A DNA stretch of 64,000 nt from the NCBI RefSeq assembly GCF_001439735.1, contig NZ_JYLN01000004.1, positions 372,001 through 436,000 of the forward strand, written 5' to 3'. Of this stretch, positions 27,007 through 35,810 are shown one piece after another. The position numbers and the translations under genes are program-made. The stretch is from Pseudomonas paralactis. Lineage in GTDB: Bacteria > Pseudomonadota > Gammaproteobacteria > Pseudomonadales > Pseudomonadaceae. How positions within the stretch are numbered: the first letter of the stretch is position 1; each line of letters begins with the position of its first letter. A model generated the notes under the pieces. The model saw only the letters and a program-made list of their open reading frames with translations. It was not told the DNA's origin and made no database searches.

Positions 27007-28068
27007 TTGCGGGTACTGGTAGTCAAGACCTCATCCCTGGGCGATGTAATCCATGCCTTGCCGGCGTTGACCGATGCGGCACGGGCGATCCCCGGCATCC
27101 GCTTTGATTGGGCGGTGGAAGAAGGCTTTGCCGAAATTCCGACCTGGCACCCGGCGGTGGACAAGGTGATCCCGGTGGCGATCCGCCGCTGGCGCAAAAA
27201 CCTTTGGCAGACCATCAAAAGTGGCGAATGGCGGCGTTTCAAACAGGCCGTGCAGTCGACCAAGTATGACCTGGTGATCGACGCCCAGGGTCTGCTGAAA
27301 AGCGCCTGGCTGACCCGCTATGTGCGTGCCCCGGTGGCCGGGTTTGATAAACACTCGGCCCGTGAGCCGCTCGCTGCGCGTTTTTATTCACGGCGTTTGG
27401 CCGTGGCCCGTGGGCAACATGCGGTGGAGCGCTTGCGCCAGCTGTTCGCCGTGGCCCTGGGCTACGACCTGCCCAAAGGCTTGGGCGACTATGGCTTGAG
27501 CGTCGAAAAGCTGCTTGGCCTGCCACCGAAAAAACCCTTTGTGTTGCTGTTGCACGGCACCACCTGGGACACCAAGCACTGGCCCGAAGCCTATTGGCGT
27601 GAGCTGGCGGAGCGCATGGGCCGCCTGGGCGTGGACGTGAAACTGCCGTGGGGCAACGCCGCCGAAAAGGCGCGGGCCGAGCGCCTGGCCCAGGGCCTGC
27701 CCAACGCCGAAGTGCTGCCCAAACTCAACCTGGCGGGTGTCGCCGGCGTGTTGGCGGGCGCACGTGCCTGTGTGGCGGTAGACACCGGCCTCGGTCACCT
27801 GGCGGCAGCGCTGGATGTACCCACCATTTCCCTGTTCGGCCCCACCAATCCGGGCCTTACGGGCGCTTACGGCAAGGGTCAGATCCATTTGGCCAGCGAC
27901 TGGCCGTGTGCGCCGTGCCTGCAAAAGCAGTGTACTTATCAACCTACCGCCGACGACCTGCGGCGGTTCGACATCAAGCGTGAGTCGCCCCTGTGCTTCA
28001 CGCGCTTGAATCCTGAGCGTGTAGCAAGCCGGCTGAGCACGTTGTTACTGGCTGAGGAGCAGCACTGA
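27007..28068 (+). CDS. waaC: ADP-heptose:LPS heptosyltransferase I (TTG start)
   Basis: A 353-residue GT9 enzyme that adds the first heptose to Kdo2-lipid A. The conserved N-terminus (MRVLVVKTSSLGDVIHALP) begins at a TTG codon at 27007, one base after the waaF stop; no ATG gives the right N-terminus. The C-terminal half has LLHGTTWDTKHWP and AVDTGLGHLAAALDVPTISLFGPT. It overlaps waaG by one base (TGATG). Confidence 0.94.
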   Translation: MRVLVVKTSSLGDVIHALPALTDAARAIPGIRFDWAVEEGFAEIPTWHPAVDKVIPVAIRRWRKNLWQTIKSGEWRRFKQAVQSTKYDLVIDAQGLLKSAWLTRYVRAPVAGFDKHSAREPLAARFYSRRLAVARGQHAVERLRQLFAVALGYDLPKGLGDYGLSVEKLLGLPPKKPFVLLLHGTTWDTKHWPEAYWRELAERMGRLGVDVKLPWGNAAEKARAERLAQGLPNAEVLPKLNLAGVAGVLAGARACVAVDTGLGHLAAALDVPTISLFGPTNPGLTGAYGKGQIHLASDWPCAPCLQKQCTYQPTADDLRRFDIKRESPLCFTRLNPERVASRLSTLLLAEEQH

Positions 28069-29192
28069 TGCAATTGGCTTTTGTTCTGTACAAGTACTTT
28101 CCCTTCGGTGGCTTGCAGCGCGACTTTATGCGCATTGCCCTGGAGTGCCAGCAGCGCGGCCACAAGATTCGTGTCTATACGCTGATCTGGGAAGGCGACA
28201 TCCCCGAAGGCTTTGAAGTGCTGGTGGCGCCGGTCAAGGCATTCTTCAACCATCGACGCAACGAGAAGCTCAGCGCCTGGATGGAAGCCGACCTCTCCAA
28301 GCGCCCGGTGGACCGTCTGATCGGCTTTAACAAAATGCCGGGTCTGGACGTGTATTACGCCGCCGATGGCTGTTTTGAAGACAAGGCGCAAAACTTGCGT
28401 CATTCGCTGTACCGTTATTTTGGTCGCTACAAACACTTTGCCGACTATGAGCGCGCCGTGTTCGCCAGGGACGCCAAGACCGAAATCCTGATGATCTCCG
28501 AGGTGCAGCAGCCGCTGTTCATCAAGCACTACGATACCCCGCTCACGCGTTTCCACTTGCTGCCTCCGGGTATTGCCCTGGACCGGCGTGCTCCGCCCGA
28601 TGCGGCCGCGGTTCGCGAGGGATTTCGCAAGGAGTTCAGCCTGGCTGATGACGACTTGCTGGTGGTGCAAATAGGCTCGGGCTTCAAGACCAAGGGCGTC
28701 GACCGCAGCCTCAAGGCGCTGGCCGCGTTGCCGTCCGAGCTGAAGAAACGTACCCGTCTGTTTGTAATCGGCCAGGACGACCCCAAGGTATTCCAACTGC
28801 AGAGCGCAACATTGGGCTTGGGCGATAATGTGCAGTTCCTTAAGGGGCGTAGCGATATTCCGCGCTTCCTGCTGGGTGCCGACCTGTTGATCCACCCGGC
28901 GTATAACGAAAATACCGGCACGGTGTTGCTCGAAGCCCTGGTTGCTGGGTTGCCGGTACTGGTCTCGGCTGTGTGTGGTTATGCCCATTACATCGCCGAA
29001 GCCGACAGCGGCCTGGTCCTGAGTGAGCCGTATGAACAATCGCAGCTCAATGAGTACCTGACGCGGATGTTGACCGATTCTGCACAGCGCGCGGCCTGGA
29101 GCCGCAATGGGTTGGCCTTCGCTGAGACGGCTGACCTCTACAGCATGCCGCAGCACGCTGCGGATGTGATTCTGGCGGAGCCAAAACCATGA
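28068..29192 (+). CDS. waaG: LPS core glycosyltransferase WaaG (GT4)
   Basis: A 374-residue retaining GT4 enzyme adding the first outer-core hexose to heptose II. The N-terminus (MQLAFVLYKYFPFGGLQRDFMRIA) and the C-terminal nucleotide-sugar motif (HPAYNENTGTVLLEALVAGLPVL) are typical of WaaG. In pseudomonads this enzyme adds GalN-type or Glc sugars; the donor cannot be told from sequence. It overlaps waaP by 4 bases. Confidence 0.93.
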   Translation: MQLAFVLYKYFPFGGLQRDFMRIALECQQRGHKIRVYTLIWEGDIPEGFEVLVAPVKAFFNHRRNEKLSAWMEADLSKRPVDRLIGFNKMPGLDVYYAADGCFEDKAQNLRHSLYRYFGRYKHFADYERAVFARDAKTEILMISEVQQPLFIKHYDTPLTRFHLLPPGIALDRRAPPDAAAVREGFRKEFSLADDDLLVVQIGSGFKTKGVDRSLKALAALPSELKKRTRLFVIGQDDPKVFQLQSATLGLGDNVQFLKGRSDIPRFLLGADLLIHPAYNENTGTVLLEALVAGLPVLVSAVCGYAHYIAEADSGLVLSEPYEQSQLNEYLTRMLTDSAQRAAWSRNGLAFAETADLYSMPQHAADVILAEPKP

Positions 29193-29995
29193 AGTTGATG
29201 CTTGCCGAACCATTCAAGACCCTCTGGGCCGGGCGCGATGCGTTCGCCGCTGTCGAGGGGTTGCAAGGCGAGGTGTACCGGGAACTCGAAGCGCGTCGCA
29301 CGTTGCGTACCGAGGTGGAGGGGCGTGGCTATTTTGTGAAGATTCATCGCGGAATTGGCTGGGGCGAGATCGTCAAAAACCTGGTCACCGCCAAGCTGCC
29401 GGTGCTGGGGGCGGGTCAGGAGTGGCTGGCAATCCAGCGCTTGCAGGAACTGGGCGTGCCGACCATGACCGCTGTTGCCTATGGTGAAAGCGGTAGCAAC
29501 CCCGCCGACCAGCACTCGTTCATCATCACCGAAGAGTTGGCGCCCACTGTCAGCCTGGAAGATTTCAGTATCGACTGGCTCAAGCAGCCGCCCGAGCCGC
29601 GCCTCAAACATGCGCTGATTGCCGAAGTGGCGCGCATGACCGGCATGATGCATCGCGGCGGGGTCAATCATCGGGACTGCTATATCTGCCACTTCCTGCT
29701 GCACACCGATACACCGGTCACTGCCGACAACTTCAAGCTATCGGTGATCGACCTGCATCGCGCCCAGACCCGCGACAAGATCAGCCATCGCTGGCGCGAC
29801 AAGGACCTGGCAGCGCTGTATTTCTCGGCGTTGGACATTGGCCTGACCCGCCGCGACAAACTGCGCTTTCTCAAAGGTTATTTCCAGCAGCCGTTGCGTC
29901 AGATCCTCGCCGAAGAAAGTGCTTTGTTGCTGTGGCTTCAGGCCAAGGCCGACAAACTCTACGCACGCAAACAACGATACGGGGATGCGCTCTGA
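29189..29995 (+). CDS. waaP: LPS core heptose I kinase WaaP
   Basis: A 268-residue protein-kinase-fold enzyme that phosphorylates heptose I of the inner core, a modification important for outer membrane integrity in pseudomonads. It has the beta-3 lysine (YFVKIHRG), the catalytic NHRDCYICHF motif (D around 163) and the metal-binding VIDLHRAQ. It is coupled to the genes on both sides by 4-base and 1-base overlaps. Confidence 0.95.
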   Translation: MKLMLAEPFKTLWAGRDAFAAVEGLQGEVYRELEARRTLRTEVEGRGYFVKIHRGIGWGEIVKNLVTAKLPVLGAGQEWLAIQRLQELGVPTMTAVAYGESGSNPADQHSFIITEELAPTVSLEDFSIDWLKQPPEPRLKHALIAEVARMTGMMHRGGVNHRDCYICHFLLHTDTPVTADNFKLSVIDLHRAQTRDKISHRWRDKDLAALYFSALDIGLTRRDKLRFLKGYFQQPLRQILAEESALLLWLQAKADKLYARKQRYGDAL

Positions 29996-30729
29996 TGGCG
30001 GGTTGGAACCTGGAACCTGCCTATGCCGCCCTGGCGGATGACTTTGGAAGCCTGGACGCGGTATTTGCCCTCCAGGGCGAGCAACTGACCCGCGATCCGC
30101 TGTCGGAAGTGATCCGGGTCGAGCGCGCAGGCGTGAACTATTACGTCAAGCGCTACGTGGGTGCCGGCAAAGGCTTGCGCCGTTACCTGGGCAGGCCGCG
30201 GGTGAAATCCGAATGGCAGAACCTCAAGCGCTTTGCCAAATGGGGCATCCCTACGGCTGATGTCGTCGCCTGGGGCCTGGATCGCAAGGGTTTGGCCTAT
30301 AACCGTGGGGCGATGATTACCCGTGAGCTGCCCAGGACTGAAGACTTGTCGGTGCTGGCCGAGCGCAATGACGAGCGCCTGAAAGACCCCCAGTGGGTCG
30401 ATAGCATCAGTCGCCAGCTCGCCGAATACACGCGCACCCTGCATGAGCACCGCTTCACCCATAACGACTTGAAGTGGCGCAACCTGCTGGTGGACGACCA
30501 GCGCACCCTGTACCTGATCGATTGCCCCAACGGCGATTTCTGGCGCGGTTTCTGGCTCAAATACCGCATCACCAAGGACCTGGCCTGTCTGGACAAGGTC
30601 GCCAAATATCACCTGTCGGCCACCCAGCGCCTGCGGTTCTACCTTCAATACCGCCAGAGTGCGCACTTATCGGCGTCGGACAAGCGGCGAATTCGTCACG
30701 TGGTGAAGTTTTTTGAGGGACGCGAATGA
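29995..30729 (+). CDS. wapP: LPS core kinase, WapP-type
   Basis: A 244-residue lipopolysaccharide-kinase family protein, the positional orthologue of P. aeruginosa PA5008 (WapP). It keeps all catalytic elements: lysine in YYVKRYVG, aspartate in HNDLKWRNLL and metal-binding LIDCPNGD. It probably phosphorylates a heptose of the inner core; the exact position is inferred from the P. aeruginosa gene set. The start ATG at 29995 overlaps the waaP stop by one base. Confidence 0.85.
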   Translation: MAGWNLEPAYAALADDFGSLDAVFALQGEQLTRDPLSEVIRVERAGVNYYVKRYVGAGKGLRRYLGRPRVKSEWQNLKRFAKWGIPTADVVAWGLDRKGLAYNRGAMITRELPRTEDLSVLAERNDERLKDPQWVDSISRQLAEYTRTLHEHRFTHNDLKWRNLLVDDQRTLYLIDCPNGDFWRGFWLKYRITKDLACLDKVAKYHLSATQRLRFYLQYRQSAHLSASDKRRIRHVVKFFEGRE

Positions 30730-31478
30730 GTGACTTCCTGGCGGCCGAAGACCGCGCCTTGCTTGAGCGCAACGGTCTGACGACGTTCGATGCCCTGTGG
30801 GCCAAGCAACTGGATGCAGTGGATGAGCCCAATACCAGTCACGGTGGCTGGAGCAGTGTGTATCGCCTGGAGATTGAAGGCCAGGGCTACTACCTCAAGC
30901 GCCAGAGCAACTACCTGACGCGTACCTTGCACCGGCCGTTTGGCGAGCCGAGTTTTGCTCGCGAATTCCGTAATATCAGCCTGTATCGAAAGCTCGGAAT
31001 CCCTGCATTGCAGGCGGCGTTCTTCGGTGAACGCAAGGTCGAGGGCGAGCGCCGGGCCATGCTGCTTACCCGTGCGCTGGATGGTTGGAATGACCTGGAT
31101 TCGTTGCTGGAGCAGTGGCCGCAATTGAGCGCCGCCCAGCACCGTGCGATCCTGTTGGCGTGCGGCAAGCTGGCGCGTCATCTGCACAGCGTCGGCCAGG
31201 TGCATGGCTGTTTTTACCCCAAGCATATTTTCCTGCAGGCCACTGCTGAGGGGTATGCCGCGCAGCTGATCGATCTGGAAAAAACCCGCCCGTTGCTGTT
31301 TGGCTGGCGTGACCGGGTGAAGGATCTGGAACCGCTGCTGCGTCGCGCGCCGCAATGGTCAGACGCGCAGGTGCGCCAACTGCTGGCGGCGTATCTTGAG
31401 CAGGCCGAGGACAGTGACCTGGTGTCCACTTGGCACCAGCGCCTGACCGCACGCCGCAGCCACAAGGAGAACCGCTGA
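30726..31478 (+). CDS. wapQ: InaA/WapQ-type kinase-like protein of LPS core
   Basis: A 250-residue kinase-fold protein, positional orthologue of PA5007 (WapQ). The beta-3 lysine (YYLKRQSNYL) and metal-binding aspartate (LIDLEKTRP) are present, but the catalytic loop reads VHGCFYPKHIFL, with no HRD-type aspartate at the usual position. InaA-family proteins share this HGxxYPKHI loop, so activity may use another residue or be absent. It overlaps wapP by 4 bases. Confidence 0.82.
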   Translation: MSDFLAAEDRALLERNGLTTFDALWAKQLDAVDEPNTSHGGWSSVYRLEIEGQGYYLKRQSNYLTRTLHRPFGEPSFAREFRNISLYRKLGIPALQAAFFGERKVEGERRAMLLTRALDGWNDLDSLLEQWPQLSAAQHRAILLACGKLARHLHSVGQVHGCFYPKHIFLQATAEGYAAQLIDLEKTRPLLFGWRDRVKDLEPLLRRAPQWSDAQVRQLLAAYLEQAEDSDLVSTWHQRLTARRSHKENR

Positions 31479-32935
31479 TGCGTTTATCCGAGCTGAAAAA
31501 TGCCGGTCGTAGCCCCAGCCTGCCGTTGACCGTCGATCTGGCGGATGCGGCAGGCTCGGGGCAGTTGCAACTGCTGAGCCTGTTGCGGGTATTGCCCGGG
31601 CAGCGTTACGTGGGAGCGGCGGTGTGGCGTGGTCGCCCGGTGCTGGCAAAATTGTTGGTCGGCAGCAAGGCCGCGCAGCACTTTCAGCGTGAGCTCAAGG
31701 GGGTTCGCCTGTTGGCCGAGCAAGGCCTGACCACGCCATTGCTGCTGGCCGATGGCTTGCAAGACGGCGAGGGCGGCTGGTTGCTGTTTGAGTTTATCGA
31801 AGGCGCCCAAAGCCTGGCCGATGCCTGGCACACCGTCGAGCATTTGCCGCCGTTGGCGGACGAGCAAACCGCCGTGCTCGCCGAAGCATTGGGCGCAATT
31901 GCCCAAATGCACGCCAAAGGCCTGTGGCAGGAAGATCTGCACCTGGACAACCTGCTGCGCCAGGACGGCAAGTTGTATTTGATCGATGGCGCAGGCATCC
32001 GTGTCGAAGAGGCGGGTAAACCGTTGTCGCGCAATCGAGTGTTGGAAAACCTCGGCGTGTTTTTCGCCCAACTGCCGAAAAATCTTGAACCGTTTACCGA
32101 AGAATTATTGGTGTACTACCTGCTGGGTAATGGCGAGCACGCCTTGCCGCTGCAAGCCCTGGAAAAGCAGGTGCGCAAAGTCAGCGCCTGGCGCCTGAAA
32201 GACTTCCTGGACAAGACTGGCCGCGAATGCACGTTGTTCAGCGTGGTGCGTGGCGCCTTTGGCTTGCGTGCGATTCGTCGCGAAGAAGAAGCGGCCATGT
32301 TGCCGGTGCTGGCGCAGGCAGACGCATTGCTCGACCAGGGCCACCTGTACAAAACCGGCGGCGCGGCGAGCGTGGCCAAGGTCGAAGTGGCCGGCCGGCC
32401 ATTGGTGATCAAACGCTACAACATCAAGGGCTTCGCCCACTGGCTCAAGCGCTTCTGGCGCCCGAGCCGGGCCTGGCATTCCTGGCGCGAGGGTAACCGC
32501 CTTGCGTTTCTCGGTTTTGCTACGCCCAAGCCGCTGGCGGTATTGGAGAAGCGCTTTTTCTGGTTGCGCAGCCGTGCATATCTGGTCACCGAGTTTTTGC
32601 CAGGGCCGGACATCATCGAGCGTTTTGCGCCGTATGTTGAAAGCGGCGATGCGCCCGAGAGCGAGTTGCAAGCGCTGGAGCAGTTGTTTGCCGAGCTGAT
32701 CCGCGAGCGCATCAGCCATGGGGATTTCAAGGGCCATAACCTGTTCTGGAATGACGGGCGCTGGGCGATGATCGATCTGGATGCCATGTGTCAGCACAGT
32801 TCCGTTGCCAGCTTCGCACCGGCCTATGCCAAGGATCGCGCGCGGTTTATGCGCAATTGGCCGCAAGACAGTGCGTTGTATCAGGTGATTGATCAGCGGT
32901 TGCCTAAAACCATCGTGGTTTCAGCGGGCGCTTGA
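31478..32935 (+). CDS. two-domain kinase-like protein of the LPS core cluster (PA5006-type)
   Basis: A 485-residue protein holding two kinase-like domains in tandem. The first has WRGRPVLAKLL and QEDLHLDNLL followed by LIDGAGIR; the second has LVIKRYNIKG and SHGDFKGHNLF followed by MIDLDAM. Both catalytic loops keep aspartate, so both could be active. It corresponds to PA5006, whose role in core phosphorylation is not defined to my knowledge. The ATG at 31478 overlaps the wapQ stop by one base; the frame extends 16 codons upstream. Confidence 0.85.
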   Translation: MRLSELKNAGRSPSLPLTVDLADAAGSGQLQLLSLLRVLPGQRYVGAAVWRGRPVLAKLLVGSKAAQHFQRELKGVRLLAEQGLTTPLLLADGLQDGEGGWLLFEFIEGAQSLADAWHTVEHLPPLADEQTAVLAEALGAIAQMHAKGLWQEDLHLDNLLRQDGKLYLIDGAGIRVEEAGKPLSRNRVLENLGVFFAQLPKNLEPFTEELLVYYLLGNGEHALPLQALEKQVRKVSAWRLKDFLDKTGRECTLFSVVRGAFGLRAIRREEEAAMLPVLAQADALLDQGHLYKTGGAASVAKVEVAGRPLVIKRYNIKGFAHWLKRFWRPSRAWHSWREGNRLAFLGFATPKPLAVLEKRFFWLRSRAYLVTEFLPGPDIIERFAPYVESGDAPESELQALEQLFAELIRERISHGDFKGHNLFWNDGRWAMIDLDAMCQHSSVASFAPAYAKDRARFMRNWPQDSALYQVIDQRLPKTIVVSAGA

Positions 32936-32966
32936 GGTCCAATGTGGGGGGCTTGCCCCAATGCCC

Positions 32967-33066
32967 TGTAGGAGCGAGCTTGCTCGCGAAAAAACCATAG
33001 ATGCTGCGTTTATTCAGGATGCACGCGTTATCGTTGACGTTTTTCGCGAGCAAGCTCGCTCCTACA
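32967..33066. repeat. REP doublet abutting a stop codon
   Basis: Arms TGTAGGAGC and GCTCCTACA enclose a doublet of the GCGAGCTTGCTCGCGAA family. Its last base (33066) directly touches the stop codon of the convergent TonB receptor gene (33067-33069). A single-REP remnant (GGGGGGCTTGCCCC, about 32945-32959) precedes it. Confidence 0.88.
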
Positions 33067-35148
33067 TTAGAATTGATATTCAGCCCCGGCGCCTGCATAC
33101 CACGAGCGGCCCGGTGCTGCTTCGTAGTAACGCCTGTTGCTGTCACCCACGATCACTGACCCCACATATTGGCGATCCAGCAGGTTATCCAGGCGCAAGG
33201 TCTGGTGAAAGGTCCAGTGTTCGACCTTCTGCTCAAACCGTGCCCGCCAGTTGAATACGCTGTAGCCCGGTGCGGCGTGTTGGCTGTTGGTGTCTTCGAC
33301 ATAGACTTTGCTGCGGTACATGCCTTCGATGGCGGTACTGACCCAGTCCCGTGGTTTCCAGTTCAGTTCGGCGAACAGAGTGGTTTGTGGCACGCCGGGC
33401 AGGTAGTTGCCCTTGTCGATGGTGTTGGTGCCGCTGGTGAAATCACTGTCGTAGGTTGCTTGCAGTCGGGTATAGGCGAGGCTGGTACTCCAGTGCTCGC
33501 TCAGCTGGCTTTCCATACCCAGTTCGAAGCCGCGACGCAAGGTGCGACCGGCGTTCTGGTAGCTGGTGCGGCCTTGATCTGATTTGTTGATCACAAGTTC
33601 ATTTTCGGTGGTGATCTGAAACACTGCGGCATTTATCCGCGTGTTGTTCAGTTGCGCCTTCACACCTATTTCATACTGAGTACTTTCAGACGGCTTCAAA
33701 CCGAAGTTAAAGCCCTCGACGTTGCCCGGTGCATAGGCCAGCTCGGCCTGGGTCGGGGTTTCAAAGCCCTTGCCTGCGCTGATGTAGCCGCGCAGATCGG
33801 GCGTGAACGCATACATCACGCTCATCGAAGGCGTATTTTTCTGGTAGGTCTTGTTGCCGCTGGCGTCGCCATTGCTCAGGAATTGATCATCGACGTCCAT
33901 TTGCATGGTGCTGTGCCGGATACCGGCTTGCAGGGTCCAGCGGTCGAGGGCCCAGTTGGCCTGGATATACGGATCGAGGCTACGAGCCGTGTCGATTTCG
34001 TCGCGGCGTAGCTGGCCTTTCACGCCGAGGGTGTTGCCGTTGTAGTTCTGATAGCCGTGACGGCTGTCTTCGCTTTGGTCGAAGTCCAGGCCGGTGATGA
34101 TCATCAAGTCGCCGGGCGCACTGTCGATCGGCTGCATCCAGCGCACGCTGCCGCCGTAGAACTTGCGGTCGAATTGCACTACGCCACCGCCGCGCTCGTT
34201 GGCGGGTGTGCCTTTCGGGATCGACAGATACTGAGTCACACTGCGGCGCCCGGTATACGCATTCACCTGCAATGTCGCATTGCCGATGTAGCGCTCGTAA
34301 TTCATCCCTACTTGCTGATGATCGATGCTTTTGCGCGTGTTATAGGTCAGCGCGTTGGCGCTCACTGAACGCGGATCGGCCTTGTACGCCGTCCAGGTTT
34401 GCCCCAGCGGATCCTGCGTACCGTTCTGCTCCAGGCTGCTGTAGATCAACGCCAGCTTGCTGTCGTCATCCGGCTCGACGTTGAGCTTGGCGAAAGTCTG
34501 GTCGCGCCGGGCGCTGCTGTGGTCGCGGTAGCCATTGGTGTCCATGCGCGAGGCATCGAGCACGAACCCGGCACCGTTGGCCGCGCCTTCAGCAGTGAGG
34601 TGGTTCTTGTTCAGGCCGTCGCTGCCCACCAGAGTTTCGGCGCCGACACGCGGCGGGCCTTCGCCGTCGCGGGAGAACATTTGGATAACGCCGCCGGCGT
34701 TACTGCCATACAGCGTTGCTGCCGGGCCGCGCAGCACTTCGATGCGCTCGGCGGTGTCGAGGTTGAAGGTTGCAGCCTGGCCCTGACCATCCGGGGTGCT
34801 GGCGGGGATGCCATCGGCGATCAGCTTGATACCCCGTACGCCAAACGCCGAACGGGCGCCGAAGCCGCGGGACGAGATCTGCAAGTCCTGTGCATAGTTC
34901 TGGCGGTTTTGCACCACCAGGCCGGGCACGCGGGACAGCGCTTCGGAGGCGTTGATGCCCAGTTGGCCGTCGCTGATCTGTTCGCGGCTGATACCGTCGA
35001 CGGAATAGGGCAAATCGAACGTTGGGCTGGCACTGCGTGAGCCGATGACCACGCTGGGGTCAAGCATCAGTGGCGCATTGACGGCCTGGGCGTTGTTGCA
35101 CAGGCCCAGCAAGAGCAGGGCAAGGCAGGGGGGAGTGGATGATGTCAT
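33067..35148 (-). CDS. pqqU: TonB-dependent outer membrane receptor, YncD/PqqU type
   Basis: A 693-residue outer membrane receptor with a signal peptide (LALLLLGLCNNAQA), a plug domain and a 22-strand barrel ending in the aromatic EYQF. Its plug (SRVPGLVVQNRQNYAQDLQ, then RGFGARSAFGVRGIKL) and C-terminus (RQYVGSVIVGDSNRRYYE) closely match, from memory, E. coli YncD/PqqU, which takes up pyrroloquinoline quinone (PQQ) by TonB energy. PQQ uptake is therefore the best guess; no Fur box is visible upstream, consistent with a non-iron substrate. The ATG at 35148 is preferred; an upstream TTG adds ten residues. It lies inside the LPS cluster on the opposite strand. Confidence 0.8.
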   Translation of the reverse strand: MTSSTPPCLALLLLGLCNNAQAVNAPLMLDPSVVIGSRSASPTFDLPYSVDGISREQISDGQLGINASEALSRVPGLVVQNRQNYAQDLQISSRGFGARSAFGVRGIKLIADGIPASTPDGQGQAATFNLDTAERIEVLRGPAATLYGSNAGGVIQMFSRDGEGPPRVGAETLVGSDGLNKNHLTAEGAANGAGFVLDASRMDTNGYRDHSSARRDQTFAKLNVEPDDDSKLALIYSSLEQNGTQDPLGQTWTAYKADPRSVSANALTYNTRKSIDHQQVGMNYERYIGNATLQVNAYTGRRSVTQYLSIPKGTPANERGGGVVQFDRKFYGGSVRWMQPIDSAPGDLMIITGLDFDQSEDSRHGYQNYNGNTLGVKGQLRRDEIDTARSLDPYIQANWALDRWTLQAGIRHSTMQMDVDDQFLSNGDASGNKTYQKNTPSMSVMYAFTPDLRGYISAGKGFETPTQAELAYAPGNVEGFNFGLKPSESTQYEIGVKAQLNNTRINAAVFQITTENELVINKSDQGRTSYQNAGRTLRRGFELGMESQLSEHWSTSLAYTRLQATYDSDFTSGTNTIDKGNYLPGVPQTTLFAELNWKPRDWVSTAIEGMYRSKVYVEDTNSQHAAPGYSVFNWRARFEQKVEHWTFHQTLRLDNLLDRQYVGSVIVGDSNRRYYEAAPGRSWYAGAGAEYQF

Positions 35149-35344
35149 GAAGTGGCAGAGTCTGTGGCGCAGGCGCAAAGACCGCGAGTTTAACGGTTCC
35201 CCTCGATTTTGCCGAATTCACAGGCCATTGGGCGGAACAGGAAGTTTCCCACACGAAGCGACGGCGTCTGTCTTCTCCTAATGCATTGGGTTCGCGAGGT
35301 CGGAGCTGCTAGATTCCGGGGCCTCCCAAAAAGAAGATCAGAAT

Positions 35345-35677
35345 ATGCGCACAAAGAGCATGAAAGTACTGGTGCTGGCGTGCATCGCATTGACGATGGC
35401 TGGCTGCGGAACGGTGACCACCGCACTTCGTGACGATGCCGTCACAGTTCGATCACTCAAAGCCAATAAAACCTATTGCCAGTCCGTTCCCCGTATCTAC
35501 AGCGGGGTGACTTATAACCTGTGTATTTTGAATGGACCGCCGAACTCCCGCGGCGATGTGACAGTGAACAATGTGCCATGGACGCTCATTGATATCCCGC
35601 TCTCGGGCATCACGGACACGCTCCTGTTGCCCTACACGATCTACCGGCAAAGCGCCGACGGCAGCATCGAACTCTAA
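35345..35677 (+). CDS. YceK/YidQ family lipoprotein
   Basis: A 110-residue predicted lipoprotein with a lipobox LTMAGC giving a mature N-terminal cysteine, followed by GTVTTALRDD and a conserved DIPLSGITDTLLLPYTIYRQ segment typical of YceK/YidQ (DUF1375) proteins. No function is known for the family beyond the envelope location. A second ATG at 35360 (MKVLVLACIA) is an equally good start. The divergent neighbour is the PqqU-type receptor; the 196-bp gap between them shows no clear operator. Confidence 0.75.
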   Translation: MRTKSMKVLVLACIALTMAGCGTVTTALRDDAVTVRSLKANKTYCQSVPRIYSGVTYNLCILNGPPNSRGDVTVNNVPWTLIDIPLSGITDTLLLPYTIYRQSADGSIEL

Positions 35678-35713
35678 GAGCTTGCCGCTAACAGCTTCCT
35701 ACTGCTTTTAAGC

Positions 35714-35782
35714 TATAATCCCGCCCTTTAGCTGTTTCTCGCCCAGGCGAGAGGCACACTTTTTTCAGGCGCGATGCGCCTG
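35714..35782 (+). promoter_or_regulatory. wapO leader: consensus -10 and two hairpins
   Basis: A perfect TATAAT (35714-35719) with no clear -35 is followed by two perfect hairpins, CTCGCC/GGCGAG (35738-35751) and CAGGCGC/GCGCCTG (35766-35782), separated by a CTTTTTTC run. The resulting leader to the wapO GTG would be about 85 nt. Confidence 0.45.
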
Positions 35783-35810
35783 TATGCAGACTAAAAGAGG
35801 CTAGACCCCA

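Noticed and set aside
33067..35148. Iron-siderophore receptor
   Set aside because: The sequence matches YncD/PqqU better and no Fur box is visible upstream.
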